This document shows, piece after piece, positions 16,331 to 27,613 of a DNA stretch of 64,000 bases. A program made the translations under genes and the position numbers. The stretch is from Oerskovia merdavium (GTDB lineage: Bacteria; Actinomycetota; Actinomycetes; Actinomycetales; Cellulomonadaceae). A model generated the notes under the pieces. It was not told the DNA's origin, did no database searches, and saw only the letters and a program-made list of their open reading frames with translations. Within the stretch, counting starts at the first letter, position 1, and the number at the start of each line of letters is the position of its first letter. Where the stretch lies: the NCBI RefSeq assembly GCF_014836755.1, contig NZ_JACSQF010000009.1, positions 105,291-169,290 of the forward strand. Direction: 5' to 3'.

Positions 16331-17090
16331 GGAGGCGGAGAACCCGTACTGGATCTCCTTCGCAGACCTCATGACGGCTCTCCTGGCCGTCTTCATCCTG
16401 GCCGTGGTCGCACTGGTCCTCCAGCTCACGGAGAAGCAGGAGGCCCTGGCCGCCGAGCAGAAGACGGCGCAGGAGCAGCGCAGCCTGTTCTCGGACCAGA
16501 TCACCTCGCTGCAGCGCGCTGAGGAGGTCCGTTCCGACGTGCTGATCGAGGTGGCCACGACGCTCCAGGCGCAGGGCATCGACGTCATCGTCAGCCAGGA
16601 CAACTCGGTGCTGAGCATCCCGACGGCCCTTCTGGGCTTCGACTCGGCCTCGTTCGAGATCCGGCCCGAGCACCGTGACGTCGCCCTCGCGATCGGGGCC
16701 GCGATCGACGACTCCTTGCGCCACGACGAGCGCTTCCGCTACCTCGACACCGTGTTCGTCGAGGGACACACCGACAACCAGTCGTTCGACGGGCTCGAGG
16801 GCACCGGCAACTGGGGGCTCTCCACGTTCCGCGCGATCTCGCTGTGGCGCCTGTGGGAGACCTCGTTGCCCGACGGCGGAGGTCTCGACGACCTGCGCCG
16901 AACCGATGGGAGCCCCCTGTTCTCCGTCTCCGGCTACGGCGAGACGCGACCCGCGACCTCCGTCCAGGAGAGCGAGGCCGACCGCGCAGCGAACCGGCGC
17001 ATCGACGTGCGGTTCACTGTGGTCCGTCCGACGGCGGAGGATCTCGCGGAGATCCTCGAGAGCGCCGACGCGACCGGGCGGGTGCCCTGA
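16296..17090 (+). CDS. zorB: ZorB, MotB-like stator subunit with OmpA peptidoglycan-binding domain
   Basis: 264 residues. After a basic N-terminus comes NPYWISFADLMTALLAVFILAVVALVLQL, one transmembrane helix with the conserved Asp (residue 24) that carries protons in MotB and ZorB. A helical linker follows. Residues about 120-255 are an OmpA/MotB peptidoglycan-binding domain (FVEGHTDNQSFDG, GYGETRPA, NRRIDVRFTV). ZorB anchors the ZorA channel to the cell wall. The GTG start at 16296 lies 35 bases inside zorA and its stop is followed one base later by the zorC start. Confidence 0.92.
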   Translation: MRRTRGRARSREEAENPYWISFADLMTALLAVFILAVVALVLQLTEKQEALAAEQKTAQEQRSLFSDQITSLQRAEEVRSDVLIEVATTLQAQGIDVIVSQDNSVLSIPTALLGFDSASFEIRPEHRDVALAIGAAIDDSLRHDERFRYLDTVFVEGHTDNQSFDGLEGTGNWGLSTFRAISLWRLWETSLPDGGGLDDLRRTDGSPLFSVSGYGETRPATSVQESEADRAANRRIDVRFTVVRPTAEDLAEILESADATGRVP

Positions 17091-17091
17091 C

Positions 17092-18702
<1,611 letters not shown>

Positions 18703-18703
18703 C

Positions 18704-21700
18704 ATGGGCCTGCGTGACCTCCTGCGAACCCGGCGCATGCGCCCTGATGACACCGAGTCGCCCATGCGGCTGTTCGCGGTGTCGTACGACTCCGACGGCG
18801 CCAACTTCGTCACGACGCCCGAGGACCTCGCGCTCCTGCACCGAGGCGAAGGGCAGCGGTCGGCCCAGGAGCAGCACCTGGTCCTCGAGATGCTCGCCGA
18901 GCAGGGTGCCGCCTACCTCCTGCCCAACGGCTTCGCGATGCGCTCGGCGGACGTGGCCCGTCTGGGCGACGACGAGGCCGAGGTCCTCGGTCTCCCCCGG
19001 CGCCTTCCCGGCACGCTCGAACCGGAGGTCCGGGGCAACACGACGTCCCGCACGTTCTCCGTCACGCTCAGGGCCCGCATCGGGAGCCACCTGGAGCCGT
19101 GCCGCCGGAACGGTCCCGTCCTGACGATCGGCACGGCGACCCACTACCGGCTCTCGCCACGCGCGCTCAAGGTGATCTGCGCCGTCGAGCACCACGAGGC
19201 GCTGGCCTTCGAGGACCGCACCGAGACGAACAACGTCCGTCTCGTCGCCGAGCTCCAGGCTGCCAGGATCCCCCTTCCCGACGACCCGGACCGCGACGAG
19301 CCGTTCCCGCTGCCCCTGGGGCACCTCACGAGCTGGTCCACCACGGTCCCGGACCGGGTCGGGCTCCTGGTCGACGAGCAGCACGACGGCTCGTTGCGCA
19401 TCTCTCCCGACCTGGGGCCCGACGTCGACCCGGATCGGTTGGCGAGCAGGTGGCACCAGATCGAGGGCGACCGTCAGGCCGGCGTCCTGCGCGTCGACGA
19501 GCAGCTCGTCCTCCTCGACGAGCAGCGCCTCGCAGGCGTGCGGGACGTGCTGGCCACGCCCCGCATCCCGGCAGAGAGGGCACGGGACTTCCTCACTGCG
19601 CCAGGGCAGTTCTTCGACCACGAGCTCGTCGACGTCGAGCTGAACTTCGGAGTCCGCGTCGCGGGCGTGGGCATCATCGTCCCGCAGACCTTCGCCGACG
19701 CGAGCGAGTCGGGCATCTCGTGGTTCGGGGACTCGGACGGCGTGCAGCCGGCCAGCATCCTCGCGGGGCTCATCGCCACCCTCCCTCAGCTGGACACGGT
19801 CGAGCAGGACGTGCTCGCCGCGCAGGACCAGGGTCGATCCGTCATCGCGGTCGGTGACCAGCTGGTCGACATCAGCGACAGGTCCACGGTCGACAGCGAG
19901 CTCGCCACGGCGCGTGATCGCCTCCTCGACGAGACTCTCCTGCCTGAACCCGGCGACGGCGACGATCAGACCGACCCGTCGGACCCGGCGACCCCTCGGA
20001 CGGTTCAGGTCGGTGTCCACGTCGCGGACGTCCAGGACGTGGGCGAAGCGCTCCGGGCCTCCGCGTCGAGCACACCTTCTGCTCGCCCGGTCGACTACGC
20101 GAGCCTCCTGCGCTCGCCGTACCCGCACCAGCGCGAGGGCATCGAGTGGATGGTGCGGCTCATGACCGCGTCTCTCCTCAAGCCCGACGGCGACCCCTCG
20201 CGCGTCCAGGGCGCGATCCTCGCGGACGACATGGGCCTGGGCAAGACCTACATGACGCTCGTCGCGCTGCGCGAGTTCCTCGAGGCGCAGCGCGCACGTG
20301 GGGGGATGGTCCGCCCGACGCTCGCGGTCCTCCCGGTCTCGCTGATCGAGAACTGGCAGGCGGAGATCGAGGCGACCTTCGCGACGAACCCGTTCGAGGA
20401 CGTCGTGGTGCTCCAGGGCAAGGGCATCACAGCCTTCCAGGAGCTGGGGCGGGGCAAGGAGACCACGGCGAGCGTCGTGAACCTCGACGACCAGGGCATG
20501 CTGCGTGCCGACGCGATCCGCTTCTCGCTGAAGATCGGTCCGGAGCACGGCAGGAGCCGGCTCGACATGCCGGGCCGGCTGGTTCTCGTGACGTACGAAA
20601 CGCTCGCCTCGTACCAGCTCTCGCTGGCGCAGGTCGACTGGGGTGCGGTCGTGTTCGACGAGGCCCAGACCATCAAGAACCCCGACGCCCTGCGCACCCG
20701 GGCCGCCAAGGCGCTCAAGGCGCGGTTCATGCTGCTGGCCACGGGAACCCCGGTCGAGAACAAGATGCTCGACTTCTGGTGCCTCATGGACGCCGCCCAG
20801 CCGGGACTCCTGGGCTCCTGGGCCGAGTTCCGCACGCAGTGGGTCTCGCGGATGGAAAAGGCTCCGAGCGAGGAGAAGTCCCGGATCGGGCAGGAGCTGC
20901 GTGAGCTCGTGGGCCCGTTCATGCTGCGACGGATCAAGGAGGACCACCTCAGGGACCTCCCTCCCAAGACGGTCTACGGCCCCGAGGGCGGGCCCGCGCA
21001 GGTCGCCCGCCCAGATCTCGGCGTCGTGATGCCCGTGACTCAGCGCGACGCGTACGACGCGGTGCTCGAGGGCTACCGGCGCAACGGCCCGGGGGTCCGG
21101 GGGGCGGCGCTCGCGACCGTCCAGGCTCTGCGTGGTGTGAGCCTCCACCCGTCGGCGTCGGGGGACGCGCCTCTGTCGAGCGATCCCGCGGACCTCGACC
21201 TGTCCGCGCGCATGGTCGCGGCGGTCCGGGTCATCGACGAGGTGCGGGCGGTGGACGAGAAGGTCATCGTGTTCGTCATCAACAAGAAGGTCCAGGCTCG
21301 GCTGGCCCTGTGGTTGCAGGAGCGCTACCGGCTGCGGGTTCGTGTCGTCAACGGCGACACCGCCGCGGTGGGTTCGGGCGCGACGCGCAAGGGGATCATC
21401 GGGGAGTTCGAGCGAGCGCCGGGCTTCAACGTCATCATCATGTCGCCGCTCGCGGTCGGGGTGGGGCTGACGATCGTCGGGGCCAACCATGCGATCCACC
21501 TGGAACGGCACTGGAACCCTGCCAAGGAGGCGCAGGCCACGGACCGCATCTACCGGATCGGTCAGACGCGGCCCGTCCACGTCTACCTCCCGATGGCCCT
21601 CCACCCGGACACGACGTCGTTCGACCTCAACCTCGACCGGTTGCTGCAGCAGAAGTCGACGCTGCGGGACGCGATCGTCGTGCCCGAGGCCGTGGGAGAG

Positions 21701-21736
21701 CAAGAGGTCGTTGCTGCGCTGGGGCTCGGCGGCTGA
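18704..21736 (+). CDS. zorD: ZorD, SNF2-type helicase/nuclease component of type I Zorya
   Basis: 1010-residue effector. Residues 1-460 have no motif that I recognise. The SNF2 motor runs from about 470: QREGIEWMVRL, the Walker A segment ADDMGLGKTYMTLVALREFL near 508, FDEAQTIKN near 651 (DEAQ box), LATGTPVEN, then the second lobe with IVFVINKKVQARLALWL, NVIIMSPLAVGVGLTI and QATDRIYRIGQTRPV near 950, containing the arginine fingers. In type I Zorya, ZorD is the ATP-driven nuclease or helicase that degrades invading DNA after ZorAB signalling. The ATG follows the zorC stop by one base, making zorABCD a tight operon. Confidence 0.92.
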   Translation: MGLRDLLRTRRMRPDDTESPMRLFAVSYDSDGANFVTTPEDLALLHRGEGQRSAQEQHLVLEMLAEQGAAYLLPNGFAMRSADVARLGDDEAEVLGLPRRLPGTLEPEVRGNTTSRTFSVTLRARIGSHLEPCRRNGPVLTIGTATHYRLSPRALKVICAVEHHEALAFEDRTETNNVRLVAELQAARIPLPDDPDRDEPFPLPLGHLTSWSTTVPDRVGLLVDEQHDGSLRISPDLGPDVDPDRLASRWHQIEGDRQAGVLRVDEQLVLLDEQRLAGVRDVLATPRIPAERARDFLTAPGQFFDHELVDVELNFGVRVAGVGIIVPQTFADASESGISWFGDSDGVQPASILAGLIATLPQLDTVEQDVLAAQDQGRSVIAVGDQLVDISDRSTVDSELATARDRLLDETLLPEPGDGDDQTDPSDPATPRTVQVGVHVADVQDVGEALRASASSTPSARPVDYASLLRSPYPHQREGIEWMVRLMTASLLKPDGDPSRVQGAILADDMGLGKTYMTLVALREFLEAQRARGGMVRPTLAVLPVSLIENWQAEIEATFATNPFEDVVVLQGKGITAFQELGRGKETTASVVNLDDQGMLRADAIRFSLKIGPEHGRSRLDMPGRLVLVTYETLASYQLSLAQVDWGAVVFDEAQTIKNPDALRTRAAKALKARFMLLATGTPVENKMLDFWCLMDAAQPGLLGSWAEFRTQWVSRMEKAPSEEKSRIGQELRELVGPFMLRRIKEDHLRDLPPKTVYGPEGGPAQVARPDLGVVMPVTQRDAYDAVLEGYRRNGPGVRGAALATVQALRGVSLHPSASGDAPLSSDPADLDLSARMVAAVRVIDEVRAVDEKVIVFVINKKVQARLALWLQERYRLRVRVVNGDTAAVGSGATRKGIIGEFERAPGFNVIIMSPLAVGVGLTIVGANHAIHLERHWNPAKEAQATDRIYRIGQTRPVHVYLPMALHPDTTSFDLNLDRLLQQKSTLRDAIVVPEAVGEQEVVAALGLGG

Positions 21737-21770
21737 CGCCCGGCGCCAGGAGGTATGCGGCCCGACGACG

Positions 21771-21810
21771 GCGCGTACCCCCGCGATCCGGTGATCTCGG
21801 GGGTGCGCGC
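21771..21810. terminator. Bidirectional hairpin between zorD and the PLD gene
   Basis: Arms 21771-21783 and 21798-21810 pair over 13 bases with one wobble and a 14-base loop. It sits between two convergent genes, so it can end both the zor transcript and the hsdR-PLD transcript. Confidence 0.6.
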
Positions 21811-21819
21811 TCTGCTGCC

Positions 21820-23268
21820 TCAGGCTTCTTCGACCTCGTCGTCCTCCTGGAGCTGCCACGCGTCGCGCAGCCCGTCCCAGGTGTCCCAGAACTCGACCAT
21901 GCTGAAGGGGAGCTCGAGCAGGACGCCCGTCGTACCGAGAATCGCCTCGACCCCCATCTCGTTCCCGTCGGCGTCCTTGTGCAGGTCGAGACCGACCGGG
22001 TCGTGGTCGAGCTCGTCGACGATCGCGTCCGTCGCCGACGCCAGGTCGGTCGCTCCGAGCACAGCGAACAGGTCGTCGAGCGACTCGACCTGGCGCACCT
22101 GCTCTGGATCCCAGTCGCGGCGCCGACCTTCCCAGCCGCACGCTGGGCAGACGTGCGTGGGCATCGGGCCCGGCCCGATCACGCAACCACCCAACACGTA
22201 GACGTCGGGATCCGGAGGACCTGCCGGCAGTCCTCGAAGGACGACGCGCAGTCTCGTCTCGCATCGAGGACAACCGATCGGTCGCTCCCGAAGGGCATCG
22301 ACCTCCACCTCGGCTGCGCGCCCCTCGGTCTCCGCGAGGGCTCGCCGCACGGTCGCGGCCGCACGAGTCGTCAGTGGCCCCGAAGCATGGAACTCCTCAC
22401 CCTCGGCGTGCACCAGTCTGCGGACCTCGGAGTACGTCATCGAGGGGCCTTCGAAGGGGCCGACACAGATCGCCGCGTGAGTGGGATCGCCCACCTCGTT
22501 CACAACCCGCACCACTCGGGAGACCGGCCATGACCGGCGGTTTCCGTGCGGCTCCCCCTGTCCGTCCTTGACCGCGAAGAGCAGCAGCTCGTCGCCGGGC
22601 CGCACGAAGATGTCCCCTTCGCTCAACCGATAGCTCTCGACGCTCAGGTCGGTGAAGCGCGACGCGAAGTGCTCGATCGCCGCCTCCTCGGCCGGTGACG
22701 CGGGGGAGTCGTCAGGCGTCCATGGCGCAATCCACAGACGCCGGTGCGACTCACGCGGGAGCCCGGCCCGACGCGGAGGCAGTGGGACGCTGCGCGGCCT
22801 GTAGATCGTCGTCGCGCGCTCGATCCACTCCTGGTCCACCCACTCCGCTTCCGGATCCCCGGACCACTCGTCGATCTGGAGGTCCGCCCGCGCGGCGACC
22901 TCGACGTCGTCGGTCAGGAGCGCCGCCTCACGCAGCGACGTGCGCGAGCGCTCGGAGGCGTTGGCCGATCCGACGAGGGTCTTGCGCTCACCGCTTCCGT
23001 CCGCGCCGGCGACGATCACCTTGGCGTGCAGCCGGGCGACCGACACCAGGACCACGCCACGGTCGAACAGCACCTGGAGCGCAGCGGGGTTCGTGGTGCC
23101 ACCGGCGAGCGACTCGTCGGACCCGTCGAACACCAGCGTGTCCCCCGCGCCCAGAGGTAGCAGCTCCGGGGCCTCACGTCCCACGTAGGCGATCGCGGCA
23201 CGCACCGGCCCGGGCCACGTCACCGTGCGCAGCGACTCCCAGACCTTCTCCGACACGAGCTCGATCAC
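21820..23268 (-). CDS. Phospholipase D-like nuclease with zinc ribbon, coupled to hsdR
   Basis: 482 residues. The N-terminal 190 residues hold one HKD-type active site: RLHAKVIVAG near residue 78, then KTLVGSANASERS near 97, as in PLD-like nucleases that pair two subunits. A beta-rich middle part (GDIFVRPGDELLLFAVKDG) follows. A zinc ribbon is clear from CPRC near 333 and CPACGW near 375, with an extra Cys in GGCVIG. The last 90 residues are acidic. PLD enzymes of this type cut DNA or act in restriction. The start overlaps the hsdR stop by four bases (ATGA), so it is made with the restriction subunit and may modify or assist its cleavage. It is not part of the zor operon, which runs the other way. 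Confidence 0.8.
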   Translation of the reverse strand: MIELVSEKVWESLRTVTWPGPVRAAIAYVGREAPELLPLGAGDTLVFDGSDESLAGGTTNPAALQVLFDRGVVLVSVARLHAKVIVAGADGSGERKTLVGSANASERSRTSLREAALLTDDVEVAARADLQIDEWSGDPEAEWVDQEWIERATTIYRPRSVPLPPRRAGLPRESHRRLWIAPWTPDDSPASPAEEAAIEHFASRFTDLSVESYRLSEGDIFVRPGDELLLFAVKDGQGEPHGNRRSWPVSRVVRVVNEVGDPTHAAICVGPFEGPSMTYSEVRRLVHAEGEEFHASGPLTTRAAATVRRALAETEGRAAEVEVDALRERPIGCPRCETRLRVVLRGLPAGPPDPDVYVLGGCVIGPGPMPTHVCPACGWEGRRRDWDPEQVRQVESLDDLFAVLGATDLASATDAIVDELDHDPVGLDLHKDADGNEMGVEAILGTTGVLLELPFSMVEFWDTWDGLRDAWQLQEDDEVEEA

Positions 23269-26200
23269 GCCGCCCCCTCCTCGCGCTCCGCGTAGCGCGG
23301 GGCCATCGACTCCATCTGTTCCATGACGAGCTTGATCGCTCCGGGCTGCTTGTCCGGCGGGTAGCCGTGCTTGACGAGGAGCCGCTTGATCGAGGAGCGC
23401 AGCTTGGCGCGCACGTCCTCGCGCACGGTCCAGTCGGTGCGCACGTCGCGCCGCAGGACCGTGAGGAGCTCGCGGGCGATGTCGGCGAGGATCCCGTCCC
23501 CCTGGACCTCGACGGCCGACTCGTTGGTCGAGACCGCATCGTAGAACGCGAGCTCGTCGCTCGTGAGGGGCGGCGAGAACCGGGCACCGCGGTCACCTTC
23601 GGCCGAGACCTCGTGCGCCATCTCGATGAGTGCTGCGATCACCTCGGCGGACGTGAGGTTGGAGTTGGTGTACCGCGTCATGAGCTCGTTGAGCCGGTCG
23701 GAGAACGCGCGCTGGCGCACCAGGTTGTTGCGGGTCGCGGCGCGCGACTCCTCCTGGATCACCTTGCGGAGCGCCTCGATCGCGAGGTGCGGGTTCTCGG
23801 CGTGCGTGGCCGTCGCGAGGAAGGACGTGTCGATCTCGTCGATGCGCGGCGACTCCATGCCTGCCGCCTGGTAGATGTCGAGCACCTCGCCCGAGTCGAC
23901 GCTCTCGGCGACGAGCTGGTTCAGCATGCGCTGGACGTCGTCGGGGATCGCCTCTCCCCGCGCCTGGCGGTCCTCGGCGTCGAACTTCCCCATCCAGACG
24001 CGCACCTCTTCGAAGAACCGCACGTCGTCGGCGATGTCGGTGAGGTGGTCCGCTCCCCCGGCCAGGGCCCAGGCCCGGTGCAGCTGGCCCGCCTGACGGC
24101 GGAAGGTCGCGCCGAGCGTGTCACTGCCGTCCTCGACGTCCTGGGGCCGGTTGCCCACGGTGCCGGGGTCGCGCAGGTGGTTCACGGTCGCGTGGACGGC
24201 CAGGACGTACGAGCGCTTGTCGTCCACGGCGAGCCGCGAGCGCCAGTCGAACCCGGAGAGCGTCGCACGCACCTGGGTCACGAGCAGCTCGGCCAGCGCG
24301 ACGGCTTCCTCGACCTGACGGCCGAGCGGGCGGGTCGCCTGGTCCTGGGGCGAGTACTCGCGCAGCGCGGCGGCGAGGTTCTCCGCGACGGGGGCGTAGG
24401 CGACCAGCAGGCCTGCGGTCTTGCCGCGGAACGTCCGGTTGACGCGGGCGAGCGTCTGCATGAGCAGCGCGCCCTTGATGGGCCGGTCGAGGTAGAGGGT
24501 GTGCAGGGGCGGGGAGTCGAACCCCGTGAGCATCATGTCCTTGACGATCACGATCTCGAGCTCGTCGTCGGGGTCCTTGAGCCGCTGCTTGATGGCCGCG
24601 TTCTCGCTGTCGCGCCGCACGTGATCGCGGATGGGCGCGGGGTCCGACGGCGTCCCCGAGTACACGACCTTGATCTTTCCGGTGGCCAGGTCGTCGGAGT
24701 GCCAGTCGGGGCGCAGGGTGACGATCTCGCTGTAGAGCCGTGCACAGATCTCGCGGGTCGCGCCGACGACCAGCGCCTTGCCCGGGGTGCGTTCGTGGCC
24801 GGCGCGGCCGAGCGACTCGAACATCGCGGCCCGGCGACCTTCCCAGTGCGCGACGAGGTCGGCCGCGAGCGCCTCCAGGCGGGCCGGGGCACCGTAGATC
24901 GCGTTGACGACCGCGACGCTCGACTCGATGCGACGGCGCTCGGCGTCGTCGAGCCCCGTGGTCATCTCGTCGGCGGCCGCGTCGATCGTGGACTCGTCGG
25001 CGCCGTCGACGAAGTCGACCTTCACGAGACGGGAGTCGAAGTACACGGGGACGGTGGCGCCGTCGTGCACGGCGCGGGAGAGGTCGTAGACGTCGATGTC
25101 CTCGCCGAACACCGCGCGCGTGTCACGTTCGGCGGTGCTGATGGGTGTCCCGGTGAACGCGATGAGCGTGGCGTGCGGGAGGGCGCTCTTGAGGTGCCAG
25201 GCGTAGCCGTCGAGGTCGTCGTAGTGGCTGCGGTGGGCCTCGTCGACGACGACGACGATGTTGCGCCGGTCGGACAGCAGAGGATGCTTGGTGCCTGCCT
25301 GCTTCTCGGCGGGCGAGAGCCCGAACTTCTGCAGGGTCGTGAAGTAGATGCCGCCGGTCACCCGGCCGGCGAGCTCGGTCCGCAGCTCCTCGCGGCGGCG
25401 GATCTGGCGGGGTTCCTCGGGCAGCAGCTGGCTGCGCCGGAAGGTCTCGTAGAGCTGGCCGTCGAGCTCGGTGCGGTCGGTCACGACGACGACCGTGGGG
25501 TTGCGCAGCCGGGGGTGCCGCATGACCTGGTTGGTGTAGAGCTCCATCTCCATGGACTTGCCCGAGCCCTGGGTGTGCCAGACGACGCCCGCCTTGCCGT
25601 CGGACGCGACCGCGGTGATGGTCTTCTCGATCGCCTTGGAGACCGCGAAGTACTGGTGAGGCTTGGCGACACGCTTGCTGAGCCCTTCGCTCCCTGCGTC
25701 GAACGCGACGTATCCGTGCAGCAGCTGGAGGAAGCGGAGCTGGTCGAACAACCCGTAGAGGGCGAGCCGCAGCGCGGTGACGGGTTCGTCCTCAGCGGGC
25801 GTGTCGCCGTCGGGCCCCTGCACGCCTTCCGGGCGGCCGGACGGCCCGACGGGCCGGCCGTCGTCGTCGACGTTCCACGGCGAGAAGTGGTTGAACGGCG
25901 TGAAGGGCGTGCCGTAGCGCGCGGTGATGCCGTCGGAGAGGACGGTCAGCACGACGAAGCGGAAGACCAGCGGCAGCTCACGGACGTAGGTCGCGACCTG
26001 GGCGTGGGCCGCGGCGAGGTCGGCTGCCCTGGTGCCCGCGTTCTTGAGCTCGATCACGCTGACGGGCATCCCGTTGAGGTACAGGACCACGTCGAAGCGC
26101 CGTTCGACGTCGCCGCGCACGACCGTGACCTGGTTTGCCGCGAGCCAGTCGTTCTCCGACGGTTCGCTGCTCACGAGGCGGATGGTCGGGTTCTGCTCGA

Positions 26201-26546
26201 TGCCCTCGGCGTCGATGTAGCTGATGCCACGGAACCCGTCGGTCAGGAAGTCGTGGACGCGCTTGTTCTCGGCGATCGCGTCGTTCGACGTCGGGGCGAC
26301 GATCGCGGCGAGCGCCTGGTCGAGGTACTCGCGCGGCACGTCCGGGTTGAGAGCGCGCAGCGCGGTGCGCAGGCGGGTGGGGATGAGGAGCTCGTCCCAC
26401 GACTCACGCTCGGGGACGGGGTGCCCGTCCGGCCCGACGACGGCGCTCGCCCCGGGCGCGATCTCCTTGCCGTGCTTCACGGTCCAGAAGAGCTCGCCCA
26501 GGTCGTCGAGGGCCAGGTGTTCCCAGGCGTCCTCGGTGAGCTTCAT
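23265..26546 (-). CDS. hsdR: Type I restriction enzyme R subunit
   Basis: 1093-residue ATP-driven translocase and endonuclease that with HsdM and HsdS cuts unmethylated DNA. The N-terminal domain has RFDVVLYLNGMPVSVIELKNAG near residue 160, the Asp...Glu-X-Lys nuclease core. The motor has VVWHTQGSGKSMEMELY near 325 (Walker A), VVVVDEAHRSHYDDL near 435 (DEAH box), LIAFTGTPIS and, in the second lobe, MMLTGFDSPPLHTLYLDRP and QTLARVNRTF. The C-terminal 200 residues are the helical HsdM/HsdS-binding part. ATG 26546 has a GGAGG box six bases upstream; the longer open frame lacks one. The subunit is separated from hsdS by 3.8 kb, unusual for the family. Confidence 0.95.
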   Translation of the reverse strand: MKLTEDAWEHLALDDLGELFWTVKHGKEIAPGASAVVGPDGHPVPERESWDELLIPTRLRTALRALNPDVPREYLDQALAAIVAPTSNDAIAENKRVHDFLTDGFRGISYIDAEGIEQNPTIRLVSSEPSENDWLAANQVTVVRGDVERRFDVVLYLNGMPVSVIELKNAGTRAADLAAAHAQVATYVRELPLVFRFVVLTVLSDGITARYGTPFTPFNHFSPWNVDDDGRPVGPSGRPEGVQGPDGDTPAEDEPVTALRLALYGLFDQLRFLQLLHGYVAFDAGSEGLSKRVAKPHQYFAVSKAIEKTITAVASDGKAGVVWHTQGSGKSMEMELYTNQVMRHPRLRNPTVVVVTDRTELDGQLYETFRRSQLLPEEPRQIRRREELRTELAGRVTGGIYFTTLQKFGLSPAEKQAGTKHPLLSDRRNIVVVVDEAHRSHYDDLDGYAWHLKSALPHATLIAFTGTPISTAERDTRAVFGEDIDVYDLSRAVHDGATVPVYFDSRLVKVDFVDGADESTIDAAADEMTTGLDDAERRRIESSVAVVNAIYGAPARLEALAADLVAHWEGRRAAMFESLGRAGHERTPGKALVVGATREICARLYSEIVTLRPDWHSDDLATGKIKVVYSGTPSDPAPIRDHVRRDSENAAIKQRLKDPDDELEIVIVKDMMLTGFDSPPLHTLYLDRPIKGALLMQTLARVNRTFRGKTAGLLVAYAPVAENLAAALREYSPQDQATRPLGRQVEEAVALAELLVTQVRATLSGFDWRSRLAVDDKRSYVLAVHATVNHLRDPGTVGNRPQDVEDGSDTLGATFRRQAGQLHRAWALAGGADHLTDIADDVRFFEEVRVWMGKFDAEDRQARGEAIPDDVQRMLNQLVAESVDSGEVLDIYQAAGMESPRIDEIDTSFLATATHAENPHLAIEALRKVIQEESRAATRNNLVRQRAFSDRLNELMTRYTNSNLTSAEVIAALIEMAHEVSAEGDRGARFSPPLTSDELAFYDAVSTNESAVEVQGDGILADIARELLTVLRRDVRTDWTVREDVRAKLRSSIKRLLVKHGYPPDKQPGAIKLVMEQMESMAPRYAEREEGAA

Positions 26547-26657
26547 GGATCCTCCGTGATGTCGGTGCGGCGACTGCTGCGCTGCGGTGCTGGTCCGGAG
26601 CCTATCGGCGCCGTGACTCATTCTTGGTGGTCTCGTGGCGGGGCGCGGTGGGTGAAG

Positions 26658-26676
26658 TGATATGGGGGTTATCAGT
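26658..26676. promoter_or_regulatory. Candidate RM control box upstream of hsdR
   Basis: TGATATGGGGGTTATCAGT contains the inverted repeat TGATA/TATCA and the 11-base string GGGTTATCAGT at 26666-26676. The same string, in the same orientation to its gene, is found at 35358-35368 before the hsdM operon. The box lies about 112-130 bases upstream of the hsdR start, in a 206-base gap that otherwise shows nothing clear. It may be an operator or part of a promoter (TGATAAC as -10 on the minus strand). Confidence 0.5.
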
Positions 26677-26752
26677 GTGAACGCCGGAGGCCTCCCAGTT
26701 GACGCCGACCACCGATGCGGGCATCCTGGTGACACACCCCCGGATGCTTCGG

Positions 26753-27463
26753 CTACCGGTTAGAAGGCCCCAGGAAACTGGGGCCTTCGGAATTTCTGGC
26801 CCACGTCGGTGGCCGGTGCACGATGCCGTGCACGTCATCGAGGACATCCGCGAGTTGGGATCGCTCGAGCACCTCGCGCGTGACGAATCCTGTGAGATCC
26901 GGCTCGGTGTGCATCAGTTCCTTCGAACCTCGCGCCGACTCCATCGGGAAGATGATGCCAGTCTTGCGCCCGAGCTCCTGCTTAACGGCACGCAGCGTCC
27001 CTACCTGGTCGGAGTCGTTCGTGAGCATGACGAAGTAGTCAGCATGAGGAACGTGCGCATCCGCGATCATCCGCACAGCAAGGTTGACGTCGGACCCCTT
27101 CTCCTCGATCTTCTTCACGCGCACGCGCCGGTACTGGCCGGTCTCACGGTCGACCTCCACGGGAACCGCCGGCATCGATCGTGTGTCGATCCGAAAGTGC
27201 TCGAAGTGGATCTTCAACAGAGGTTCGAGGGTTCGCAGTGCCCGAAGGTAGATGTCCTGTCGCTGACTGACCTGTCGGTCCGGTGATGCGCCCGGTCGCA
27301 CTCGGGCGGTGAAATAATGCACTCGAACGATCTCGTGATCCGGCAGGAGATTCTGTGCAAACGCCACGAGATCGAGCCACTTCAGTTCCGGAAACTTCTC
27401 AAGACAGCGCCGATAGAGGTTGAACCCGTCGATATACAGGATCGCCGTGGCGCGTGTCGTCAT
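26753..27463 (-). CDS. NYN (LabA/DUF88-type) nuclease-fold protein
   Basis: 236 residues of the NYN domain family, PIN-like RNases. The acidic metal site is visible: ILYIDGFNLYRR at residues 7-18 (Asp and Asn), EKGSDVNLAVRMIADA near 120, and YFVMLTNDSDQVGTLRAV near 140. A basic stretch YRRVRVKKIEEKG precedes the second. Such proteins degrade RNA or work as toxins; the location upstream of hsdR in a defence cluster fits that. ATG 27463 is chosen as the first residue of the conserved block region. The final 11 codons coincide with a perfect hairpin (26763-26788), which is odd for coding sequence. No antitoxin partner is evident. Confidence 0.82.
   Translation of the reverse strand: MTTRATAILYIDGFNLYRRCLEKFPELKWLDLVAFAQNLLPDHEIVRVHYFTARVRPGASPDRQVSQRQDIYLRALRTLEPLLKIHFEHFRIDTRSMPAVPVEVDRETGQYRRVRVKKIEEKGSDVNLAVRMIADAHVPHADYFVMLTNDSDQVGTLRAVKQELGRKTGIIFPMESARGSKELMHTEPDLTGFVTREVLERSQLADVLDDVHGIVHRPPTWARNSEGPSFLGPSNR
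26763..26788 (-). terminator. Hairpin inside the 3' end of the NYN gene
   Basis: GAAGGCCCCAG (26763-26773) and its exact complement (26778-26788) enclose loop GAAA on the plus strand. On the minus strand the hairpin covers the last codons of the NYN gene and is followed by TAACCGGTAG, so it probably ends the NYN transcript although it lies in coding sequence. Confidence 0.6.
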
Positions 27464-27613
27464 GACCCTGACCGTAGTGATCAGGCACGCATGATGGAAC
27501 CTCTGCACATGACACCCGGGCACAACGACGTCGAAGATGAGCCACCAACGCGCCAAGCATGGTCCTCTCCGCGAGGCTGGGCCACACGCCTAGCGCGCCG
27601 GACAGTACTCATC

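Noticed and set aside
22695-26660. 1321-residue open frame on the plus strand opposite hsdR
   Set aside because: No motif and strongly biased composition; the opposite strand encodes a full hsdR.
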